5,152 nt of DNA from the NCBI GenBank assembly GCA_029879555.1, contig JAOUQB010000209.1:1-5152 (forward strand). Reading direction: 5' to 3'. Of this stretch, positions 1 through 4,851 are shown in pieces. A model generated the notes under the pieces. It made no database searches. It was not told the origin of the DNA and saw nothing but the letters and a program-made list of their open reading frames with translations. This DNA comes from Nitrospirota bacterium. GTDB lineage: Bacteria > Nitrospirota > Nitrospiria > Nitrospirales > UBA8639. The position numbers and the translations under genes were made by a program. Positions within the stretch are counted from its first letter, which is position 1; each line of letters opens with the position of its first letter.

Positions 1-352
1 AAATAATCACTTCATCTCCGCGCTGGAGAAGAGCCATGCACGCACAATGAAAGGCACCGGTCGCTCCTGCACTCACGGTCACTTCCGTTTCTGGCTTGAC
101 AGTCATATGATTAAATTCGCTCATTCGTTTGGCTATCGCCTGACGCAATTTGGCAAGCCCATCATATCGTGTGTAGGTGTTCAACCCCTGGTCCATGGCC
201 TGTTTGGCAGCTTCGACGACAACTGGGGGAACGCCGGTATCGCACACACCTTGAGCCAAGTTCATCCCTTGCACTTGGGTGCAGGCTAGTGTCATCGCTC
301 GAATCTCAGATTGCACCAGCCCCGCCAACCGCTGATTTTCACATAAACTCAT
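1..352 (-). CDS. PLP-dependent aminotransferase, class I/II (N-terminal part, cut by left edge)
   Basis: The first 117 codons of an aminotransferase are present; the rest lies beyond position 1. Fold-type I aminotransferases move an amino group between an amino acid and a 2-oxo acid using pyridoxal phosphate in the cytoplasm. Seen in the translation: a substrate-side segment NLAQGVCDTGVPP (residues 31-43), the NTYTRYDGLAKLRQAIA block (58-74) typical of the family's Y-x-x-x-x-G-x-x-x-L-R signature, the cofactor-phosphate-binding turn VSAGATGAF (93-101), and the ALLQRGDEVII strand (107-117). The catalytic lysine would lie outside the window. Start: ATG at 352 has AAAGGA (360-365) seven bases upstream. 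A second ATG at 357 is out of frame and too close to that site. The usual family length is about 390 residues, so roughly 270 are missing. Substrate cannot be told from this fragment. It is transcribed divergently from the FGE-fold gene. Confidence 0.9.
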   Translation of the reverse strand, partial: MSLCENQRLAGLVQSEIRAMTLACTQVQGMNLAQGVCDTGVPPVVVEAAKQAMDQGLNTYTRYDGLAKLRQAIAKRMSEFNHMTVKPETEVTVSAGATGAFHCACMALLQRGDEVII

Positions 353-372
353 GCCATGGTCCTTTGGTGAAG

Positions 373-401
373 AATATTTCTGCAACCGTGTGAAGGGGCA
401 A
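373..401 (-). promoter_or_regulatory. Candidate sigma-70 promoter for the aminotransferase gene
   Basis: On the minus strand TTGCCC (396-401) is followed after 17 bases by AATATT (373-378). Each box matches the consensus at four of six positions. The -10 box lies about 20 bases before the ATG, which would leave a very short leader containing the AAAGGA ribosome site. This is inferred from spacing and weak box matches only. Confidence 0.3.
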
Positions 402-443
402 GCTCCAAGGAGGTTCCCCTCAACCCCAGGGCAATCTTGCCCC
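395..443. repeat. Overlapping inverted repeats in the divergent intergenic region
   Basis: GGGGCAAG (395-402) is the exact inverse of CTTGCCCC (436-443). The right arm can instead pair with the nearer GGGCAA (429-434), giving a tight GGGCA-ATCT-TGCCC hairpin. The two pairings exclude each other. The outer left arm overlaps the candidate -35 box of the aminotransferase promoter. This could be an operator, an end-of-transcript structure or chance; no regulator is encoded in the window. The rest of the 353-526 gap has no gene and no strong promoter that I can see for the plus-strand gene. Confidence 0.35.
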
Positions 444-526
444 CCAAAGTGCTCGTCCCCTACACTGAGTCAGTTTCGAATCGGCATGTATCCTATCGCT
501 AATCACTGAATGAAGGCGAGACCATC

Positions 527-1438
527 GTGTTGAAATTCCCAAAATGCTTTCCCGCATCATTATTGACATGGCCGGTGCTATTACTTGGGCTGGGTCTCCT
601 CTGTGCCTGGCCCGCATGGGCAAAAATGGAACCGGCGCCAATTGCCGTTGATTCCCACCTGCAGGGCATTGCCAGTTTTGCTCAATCGTCACCCATGGTA
701 GCCATCCCGGCCGGCTGGTTCTTGATGGGCACCAATCGAGAAGATGGCGACCGGCATACCTTTGAAAAAAATTATGATAACACCGAATTCCCCGAACGTC
801 GGATTTGGCTTGATGCCTATCACGTTGATCAATATGAAGTCTCGCTCGGGGAAATCTTACACTTTCTTCTCGACACACATCGTCCAGTCTCGTCAGAATT
901 GCGCGCGCTCATTTGGCATCTCATCAGCATTCACTTTATCCCCGACCAAGCTTTAGCTCCCTGGCCAGCCCTTTATGTCACCTGGGAAGAAGCCCGCGCC
1001 TTTTGCCTCAAGCAAGCAAAGCGGCTGCCCTCAGAAGCTGAATGGGAAAAAGCCGCCAGAGGAACGATGGGAGACATCTTTCCATGGGGCAAGCTAGACC
1101 CCACACCGGACCTTGCCGTGTTTGGCGCCTACCATGTGCATGAAATTCCTTTGGTCGCGAATGTGGATAGTTTTCCGGAAGGAAAAAGCCAATGGGGAGC
1201 CTATCACTTGGCAGGGAATATTTCAGAGTGGGTCAATGATTGGTTTGGCTCAGACTATTACCCCATCATGCCAGAACGTAATCCGCCAGGACCTAAATCC
1301 GGGCGCTACAAATCCGTTCGAGGGGGATCGTGGAAAAGCCTCCCAGTCATGCTGCGCGGAGCCACCCGAGGTGGCGCTTTTCCCGAAGAACGTTCCCCGA
1401 ACATCGGCTTCCGTTGCGCCAGCACTTTCATCCAATAA
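527..1438 (+). CDS. Exported SUMF1/FGE-sulfatase-fold protein lacking the FGE active-site cysteines
   Basis: A 303-residue protein with a Sec signal peptide (hydrophobic core around 12-30, probable cleavage after AWPAWA, residue 32), so the mature protein is probably periplasmic. The rest is one FGE-sulfatase (SUMF1, DUF323) domain: IPAGWFLMGT (60-69), the RLPSEAEWEKAARG signature (166-179), FPWG (185-188), LAGNISEWVNDW (228-239), SVRGGSW (263-269) and NIGFRCA (292-298). In true formylglycine-generating enzymes RGGSW is followed by two copper-binding cysteines; here the segment reads KSLPVMLRGATRGG with none. The only cysteines after the signal peptide are 160 and 297, so formylglycine synthesis is unlikely and a binding or structural role is more plausible (inference). 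Start GTG at 527: the frame is closed by TAA at 500-502, with no in-frame ATG or GTG between them, and a purine-rich GAAGGCGAG (512-520) sits just upstream. It converges on the metalloprotease gene. Confidence 0.9.
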   Translation: MLKFPKCFPASLLTWPVLLLGLGLLCAWPAWAKMEPAPIAVDSHLQGIASFAQSSPMVAIPAGWFLMGTNREDGDRHTFEKNYDNTEFPERRIWLDAYHVDQYEVSLGEILHFLLDTHRPVSSELRALIWHLISIHFIPDQALAPWPALYVTWEEARAFCLKQAKRLPSEAEWEKAARGTMGDIFPWGKLDPTPDLAVFGAYHVHEIPLVANVDSFPEGKSQWGAYHLAGNISEWVNDWFGSDYYPIMPERNPPGPKSGRYKSVRGGSWKSLPVMLRGATRGGAFPEERSPNIGFRCASTFIQ

Positions 1439-1491
1439 ACTCGTTCCCGGTTTTTTGGCAAGGCAAAAATGGATAGTCCACGCATCCAACC

Positions 1492-1521
1492 TAGAGAGGA
1501 AGGCCAAAACCTTCCTCTCTA
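1492..1521. terminator. Perfect 12-bp hairpin between convergent genes, possible bidirectional terminator
   Basis: TAGAGAGGAAGG (1492-1503) pairs fully with CCTTCCTCTCTA (1510-1521) around a CCAAAA loop. It lies 53 bases after the stop of the FGE-fold gene and 23 bases after the stop of the metalloprotease gene on the other strand. Neither side has a T-tract, so a standard intrinsic terminator is not fully met. Position and perfect pairing still suggest that it ends or protects both transcripts. Confidence 0.6.
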
Positions 1522-1544
1522 AGAACAAGATACGAGTGCCGGAG

Positions 1545-2843
1545 CTAATGCGTGTTTGGGGTATGAGTGACGGTAAGAGAATAGTGCCCAGTGGCATAGC
1601 CTCGGACTCGAACGTGAGCGGCCGTTACATTCGCTGGCACATCCAAAGAACACGTTTCTTCGGCTCCCGTTAAATACGGACGGCAAGCATACGCATTGGT
1701 TTGAGGATCCTGGTCAAATCGTACATACAGATCCGGATCACCTGGATTGGTCTCTCCATGCATCACAATTTCTAATAAGGTACCCGGTACCACGGGGAAT
1801 GGCCCATAGGCATTCCAGGCATTCTTGGCAACTTGTTGATCAACGAAGGTTTCCGTTTTGGGTCCACAAGCCACCGGTCCAGGGATCGGTTCGGCTCCCT
1901 GACAAATACTGGTATCAATCGTAAAACCCGGGGCTGGATCATAGACGCAGGCAGCTCCACTTCTATCGATGGCCGTGAGTGTGAGTGCCCAATCGCCTTG
2001 GCCGTTACATTGCGGATAATGCATCACTGAAAAAGCATCATAACTCGTGAGGGGTCGCCAATTATTGTCTTCAAAACACGTTCCCGAATCTGGACGAGTA
2101 TGTTCATGCCGGAAACCCAACGTATGCCCAAGTTCATGTCGCAAAATTCCTTGCAGAGAGAGTTTGCCTGTCGGATCTAGTTGAAACGAGGTGTTATCCA
2201 CCAACACGTTCCGGGCTGATCGAGGTTCATCAGGGAAAAATGCCCTGGCCAGGTATTGCCCATTGACATTGACGGGACGCACGTCAAAAAGGACATTCGG
2301 GTTGGAAGCGGTACATGAGGCATCTTCTCCAGCCACATGAATATAATCCACCGCGGCAACCGACTCCCAGGCATCTGCTGCCGCTTTGATGTCTGCTACC
2401 ATCGCGTCATAATTCTGGCCAAAAGTCGTGCTGACACAATACGTCAGTTGTCGTTTTTCAACACTATTCCAAGCCGTATCCTGCCCATTTACAGTGTTGA
2501 TCGAAAGCCCAGCTCGACCCTGAATACGATCAAAAAATTCCTTGAGATGCTTTTCATCCATGATGGGTGTATCCCCATTCACAATATATTTCCCACCTTC
2601 AAAAGGCTCCTTAAAGGTTTGCGCCTTAAACTCTTCAAATGTTTTATTCTTCCAACTCTCCCGTTGAACTTTGGCGTTCTCATCTAACAACTCTTGTCCT
2701 TGCTCAGGAGTCATTCGTGGACCAGAATCGACCACAGGGGTAGATGGGGGAGTTGAGGATGACTGATGAGTACAAGCAGCGAATCCAAAACTTAGACAAC
2801 CAACAACCAATGTACAAGTGAATGAAAATAGAGGGCGTTTCAT
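1545..2843 (-). CDS. Astacin-like metzincin metalloprotease, probable lipoprotein, with C-terminal PPC-like domain
   Basis: A 432-residue zinc endopeptidase, probably anchored to the envelope. Domains in order: signal peptide with a lipobox-like FAAC (lipidated Cys 24); a low-complexity Ser/Thr/Pro linker (28-42); a propeptide-like region to about 130; a catalytic domain (about 131-305) with the zinc motif HELGHTLGFRHE (236-247; His 236, 240 and 246 as ligands, Glu 237 as catalytic base) and the Met-turn SVMHYP (272-277). The GFRHEHTRPD extension and SxMHY match the astacin signature more closely than matrixins. The C-terminal part (about 340-428), with GDPDLYVRF and two nearby cysteines, resembles the bacterial pre-peptidase C-terminal domain often found after secreted protease domains. 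Start: ATG at 2843 has AAGGAG seven bases upstream; a TTG at 2861 opens the same frame but precedes that site and reads through it. Substrate is unknown. The unknown lipoprotein gene lies 116 bp upstream on the same strand, so co-transcription is possible. Confidence 0.88.
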   Translation of the reverse strand: MKRPLFSFTCTLVVGCLSFGFAACTHQSSSTPPSTPVVDSGPRMTPEQGQELLDENAKVQRESWKNKTFEEFKAQTFKEPFEGGKYIVNGDTPIMDEKHLKEFFDRIQGRAGLSINTVNGQDTAWNSVEKRQLTYCVSTTFGQNYDAMVADIKAAADAWESVAAVDYIHVAGEDASCTASNPNVLFDVRPVNVNGQYLARAFFPDEPRSARNVLVDNTSFQLDPTGKLSLQGILRHELGHTLGFRHEHTRPDSGTCFEDNNWRPLTSYDAFSVMHYPQCNGQGDWALTLTAIDRSGAACVYDPAPGFTIDTSICQGAEPIPGPVACGPKTETFVDQQVAKNAWNAYGPFPVVPGTLLEIVMHGETNPGDPDLYVRFDQDPQTNAYACRPYLTGAEETCSLDVPANVTAAHVRVRGYATGHYSLTVTHTPNTH

Positions 2844-2959
2844 AGATCTACTCCTTTGCAATAAGATAGCAAAACATCCTTGTTAATGCCCACGGGGCAC
2901 TTCCTTCAAGCCAGAAGACGACCTCCTTTAACTGAAATGTACCGAGACCTGGCCCTTAT
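2844..2959. other. Intergenic spacer with a small hairpin and an orphan Shine-Dalgarno-like site
   Basis: This spacer separates two minus-strand lipoprotein genes. It contains a 5-bp hairpin TGCCC-ACG-GGGCA (2887-2899) without a T-tract, and on the minus strand a near-perfect Shine-Dalgarno sequence TAAAGGAGGT (2921-2930). The only start that follows at all closely is a TTG about 12 bases downstream, which opens an eight-codon frame, so the site seems unused or accidental. A TGC-TATCTT sequence shortly before the protease ribosome site could be a weak extended -10 element. Confidence 0.35.
2851..2856 (-). promoter_or_regulatory. Ribosome binding site that fixes the metalloprotease start
   Basis: AAGGAG on the minus strand sits seven bases before ATG 2843. 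The longer reading from TTG 2861 would translate through this site and add six residues ahead of a normal lipoprotein signal, so 2843 is the better start. Confidence 0.8.
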
Positions 2960-3370
2960 TCATGGAGGGCACATTCCCCTTTTAATATTCATCAAATCCA
3001 CCCCGAGGCTGAGCTGATCAAGTTGGTGAAAAAAGCTGTCAGCAACCGTTTCATTGACGAACTCTGCACAAAGACGCGTTTCCCCTTCCAGTCCAATACG
3101 CCTTTCTACCAGACGTGTCACCTCGCCTTGTCCTTGCCCCTGTTTCAATATCTGTCGAGCATGGTCCAACACCTGTCTGGCCTCATCAGGAACCCCTTTT
3201 CCACGAGATAAGGCATACACCGAAACACTCGACTCTGCTGGATCTTTTGCTTCAGAAGTTCTGAGTTCCGCACAGCCCGCGCCAGCCTCTATAAACAAGA
3301 TTGGCATGGCAAGTACCAAAAGAATCCCCTTTATGGAGCGAAGGGCATATGCAGTCTGATGGAAAGACAT
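2960..3370 (-). CDS. Small putative lipoprotein of unknown function
   Basis: A 136-residue protein that I do not recognise. The N-terminus has a basic patch (Arg 11, Lys 14), a hydrophobic core (about 15-27) and AGAGC (29-33), a plausible though imperfect lipobox with Cys 33, so it may be lipid-anchored in the periplasm. The mature part is hydrophilic: a likely amphipathic helix over about 61-92 (ARQVLDHARQILKQ then GQGQGEV and LVERR), and a C-terminal part with CAEFVNETVADSFFHQL (101-117) that ends in MCPP. Cysteines 101 and 134 could form a disulfide. Start: ATG at 3370 has AAGAGG (3379-3384) eight bases upstream. The gene precedes the metalloprotease on the same strand, which may mean shared transcription, but there is no sign that it is a protease inhibitor or partner beyond position. 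Confidence 0.75.
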   Translation of the reverse strand: MSFHQTAYALRSIKGILLVLAMPILFIEAGAGCAELRTSEAKDPAESSVSVYALSRGKGVPDEARQVLDHARQILKQGQGQGEVTRLVERRIGLEGETRLCAEFVNETVADSFFHQLDQLSLGVDLMNIKRGMCPP

Positions 3371-3506
3371 TGAGAAAACCTCTTGAACAGATCACCCAAG
3401 ATGAGGAAATCTTCCTTTTAAAGAAGCAAATCTTATTCCTCGTTTCTGCAAAGTATCTCACGCTATGCTTGGTATCAGGAAATCGGTCGTTTATCTCAAA
3501 TTTCTC

Positions 3507-3543
3507 GGGTCGAACATCATGCAACACTTTTTTTCTTCGACCC
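3507..3543. repeat. 8-bp inverted repeat with a T-rich 21-nt loop
   Basis: GGGTCGAA (3507-3514) is the exact inverse of TTCGACCC (3536-3543). The 21-base spacer contains a run of seven T (3528-3534). The T-run sits inside the loop, not after the stem, so this is not a standard terminator. It may be an operator-like site or chance. Confidence 0.35.
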
Positions 3544-3566
3544 ACGTAGTATCAATTTCGGTACGC

Positions 3567-3587
3567 GTGATATCTATTGAGATACAC
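3567..3587. repeat. Short hairpin in the gap upstream of the unknown lipoprotein gene
   Basis: GTG-A-TATCT (3567-3575) pairs with AGATA-CAC (3580-3587) around an ATTG loop, with one bulged A. The right half contains the inverted TGAGATA copy seen elsewhere in this gap. Role unknown. Confidence 0.25.
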
Positions 3588-3737
3588 AATGGCCTGACAA
3601 CGTACACAAACGAATGGGTAATACTGGAAGGAAGCAGAGGAACTGTCAACACAAGGAAACTAAACCAGAGGAGCGTGAGGCAGGTATTTCTCGAGTCATT
3701 CGCCTAATTTTATAACATGAGCCACCTCAATCTTGGG

Positions 3738-3762
3738 TCTCAGGGAGACGAACCCCCTGGGA
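3738..3762 (-). terminator. Weak hairpin just downstream of msrA
   Basis: TCTCAGGG (3738-3745) and CCCTGGGA (3755-3762) form an 8-bp stem around a nine-base loop. On the msrA (minus) strand one pair is a C/A mismatch, and no T-tract follows. It starts nine bases after the msrA stop codon, so its position fits a transcript end, but the structure is imperfect. Confidence 0.35.
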
Positions 3763-3770
3763 TTCGGCAT

Positions 3771-4394
3771 TTAAGACTTCCCCCACAGCTGTTCCAGTCG
3801 TTTGGCGCGGCCGCAATTCCATTTGTAGTATTTGTATCGTACCGGATTCTTGGAATAAAAATCCTGGTGATATTCTTCAGCAGGATAAAAGGCTGAGGCA
3901 GGGGCAACTTCTGTCACGATGGATTCAGGGAAATTTTTTGAAATTTCGATTTTATTCTTGGAAACCTCAATCAATTGTTGTTGAACTTTATCATGGTAGA
4001 AAATTGCTGTTCGATATTGGTTTCCATGATCACAAAATTGCGCATTAGGCGTAGTCGGGTCCACATTTCGCCAAAAAACCTCAAGCAGATGTTCATAAGA
4101 AACTTTTTGGGGATCGAATGTTACTTCTATGGATTCCGTGTGTCCGGTGCCACCAGCAGAAACTTGTTCATAGGTTGGGTTTTCCACTTGCCCTCCCGTA
4201 TAGCCTGAGACGACAGATACCACTCCTTCTACTGGTTCAAAGGCTTCTTCCATACACCAGAAACACCCTCCAGCAAACGTGGCTTTGGCAGTTTCTTTTT
4301 CATCGTTAGACGAATACACTTCTGGAGCACCTAAGACACTTCCCGCAATCATACAGACAAAAACCAGATTGACTAGGGCTGTTCGTTTTAACAT
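3771..4394 (-). CDS. msrA: Peptide-methionine (S)-S-oxide reductase MsrA, exported form
   Basis: This enzyme reduces the S-epimer of methionine sulfoxide in oxidised proteins. The catalytic motif GGCFWCMEE (42-50) carries the nucleophile Cys 44 and a second cysteine at 47. Also present are GYTGG (64-68), GHTESIEVTFDP (84-95), DHGNQYRTAIFY (122-133), AEEYHQDF (162-169) and a C-terminal Cys 194 in KWNCGR, a candidate resolving cysteine. Together these give full family coverage. Unlike the common cytoplasmic MsrA, it begins with a hydrophobic signal sequence (about 5-22, likely cleavage near VLGA), so it probably works in the periplasm. Start: AAGGAG (4401-4406) is six bases before ATG 4394. The same frame also opens at ATG 4397 and ATG 4409, but the latter places the ribosome site inside the coding region. 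Downstream is a weak hairpin; upstream is a 440-bp gap with a possible promoter. No msrB lies nearby. Confidence 0.96.
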   Translation of the reverse strand: MLKRTALVNLVFVCMIAGSVLGAPEVYSSNDEKETAKATFAGGCFWCMEEAFEPVEGVVSVVSGYTGGQVENPTYEQVSAGGTGHTESIEVTFDPQKVSYEHLLEVFWRNVDPTTPNAQFCDHGNQYRTAIFYHDKVQQQLIEVSKNKIEISKNFPESIVTEVAPASAFYPAEEYHQDFYSKNPVRYKYYKWNCGRAKRLEQLWGKS

Positions 4395-4400
4395 CATTTT

Positions 4401-4406
4401 CTCCTT
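4401..4406 (-). promoter_or_regulatory. Ribosome binding site that decides the msrA start
   Basis: AAGGAG on the minus strand lies six bases before ATG 4394 and three before ATG 4397. It falls inside codons 2-4 of the longer reading from ATG 4409, which has no site of its own. The start at 4394 is therefore preferred. Confidence 0.75.
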
Positions 4407-4449
4407 CATGAGCCATGCTGGGGTGGATTGGTATGGAGCCCCTCTGAAA

Positions 4450-4458
4450 ATTGTATCA
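4450..4458 (-). promoter_or_regulatory. Candidate extended -10 promoter element for msrA
   Basis: The minus strand reads TG-A-TACAAT, matching an extended -10 with five of six core bases, about 55 bases before the msrA start. No good -35 lies at standard spacing, which extended -10 promoters can tolerate. An alternative is TTGGAT (4507-4512) with TAATAT (4484-4489) at a 17-base spacing. Both are inferred from consensus alone. Confidence 0.4.
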
Positions 4459-4585
4459 ATTCCTAGTCATTTCCGCTTTAAAAATATTACAAATACAAGT
4501 GTACCCATCCAATTCAAAAAGCTTCAACCCTTTGGCCACTTACCCATGACGACAGGGCTCTTTATATCTGAACATTTTATTAGTT

Positions 4586-4744
4586 TTAAAAAATTCTCGC
4601 ACTTCCGAAAGTGCCATTTTCGCCGTCCTCAACATGGAAAGGAATCGATGGTTCGTGCGGAAATTTGGCTTTCATGGCTGGGAAGAAACATTCTGGTGGC
4701 CCGCTATTTGCGTATTTTACCTGGGGGGCAGGAGAAGCTGACAA
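4586..4744 (-). other. Coding-like open frame without a start signal (possible gene remnant or repeat)
   Basis: On the minus strand a frame ending at TAA 4586-4588 stays open well past 4767. From TTG 4744 it gives 52 residues and from ATG 4675 it gives 29 (MKAKFPHEPSIPFH, then VEDGENGTFGSARIF). The composition is more protein-like than expected for intergenic DNA. No Shine-Dalgarno site precedes either start, and the frame continues back through the terminator of the upstream gene, so it is unlikely to be an intact gene. It could be a remnant of a gene, part of an interspersed repeat, or chance. Confidence 0.25.
4588..4614 (-). terminator. Hairpin followed by a T-tract, no gene clearly upstream
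   Basis: GCACTT (4599-4604) pairs with AAGTGC (4609-4614) around a four-base loop. On the minus strand the stem is followed by GAGAA and then six T (4588-4593), which fits a modest intrinsic terminator. The 4586-4767 segment is the only thing that it could terminate, because the next gene upstream already has a terminator. Confidence 0.4.
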
Positions 4745-4767
4745 TGAGTTATCAGAAACGGAGCCAG

Positions 4768-4803
4768 AAAAAATCCCCCTGGACCAGAAGGGCCAGGGGG
4801 ATT
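4768..4803 (-). terminator. Strong intrinsic terminator of the right-edge gene
   Basis: AATCCCCCTGG (4772-4782) and CCAGGGGGATT (4793-4803) form an 11-bp GC-rich stem around a ten-base loop. On the minus strand the stem runs into six T (4768-4773). It lies 48 bases after the stop codon of the right-edge coding region, as expected for a Rho-independent terminator. Confidence 0.9.
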
Positions 4804-4851
4804 GTAGGGTAACTGAATATTTTCTCGAAATCGGTGATAGGAGATACGAGC

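Larger units (their letters stand above)
3371..3770. other. 400-bp intergenic region without a convincing gene
   Basis: The region lies between the unknown lipoprotein gene and msrA, both on the minus strand. Several frames are open for 50-80 codons (for example plus 3465-3707 and minus 3252-3545), but none has a ribosome site and none resembles a known family. It holds two inverted-repeat structures and three copies of TATCTCA or its inverse (3454-3460, 3492-3498, and inverted at 3578-3584). A possible minus-strand promoter for the lipoprotein gene is TTGAGA (3493-3498) with TGATAC 16 bases downstream, which is weak. Confidence 0.5.
4410..4767. other. Intergenic region upstream of msrA, no supported gene
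   Basis: The half next to msrA (about 4410-4590) is AT-rich and holds the candidate msrA promoter elements. The far half (about 4586-4767) has a more balanced composition, a hairpin with a T-tract, and a minus-strand open frame that reads like protein but has no ribosome site. The contrast between the halves suggests different origins. A plus-strand frame also stays open from within the msrA antisense to 4812, but it has no ribosome site and crosses the terminator at 4768-4803. Confidence 0.5.

Noticed and set aside
420..878. Minus-strand open frame of 152 codons
   Set aside because: It is antisense to the well-supported FGE-fold gene, has no ribosome site or family resemblance, and is rich in Arg, Trp and His as shadow frames often are.
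1250..1597. Minus-strand open frame of 115 codons across the convergent junction
   Set aside because: It crosses the 12-bp hairpin and overlaps the ends of both supported genes; no ribosome site or recognisable product.
1620..2012. Twelve-base direct repeat GGCCGTTACATT near 1620 and near 2001
   Set aside because: Both copies lie inside the metalloprotease gene and are read in different frames (NVTA and CNGQ contexts), so this is most likely coincidence and not a duplication.
3252..3545. Minus-strand open frame of 97 codons starting at GTG
   Set aside because: Its start part looks moderately protein-like, but it has no ribosome site and overlaps the better-supported lipoprotein gene in another frame for more than 100 bases.
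3465..3707. Plus-strand open frame of 80 codons in the 3371-3770 gap
   Set aside because: No Shine-Dalgarno sequence before the ATG and no domain or motif that I recognise; chance cannot be excluded.
4279..4812. Plus-strand open frame of 177 codons
   Set aside because: It begins antisense inside msrA, crosses the msrA promoter region and runs through the strong terminator; no ribosome site.
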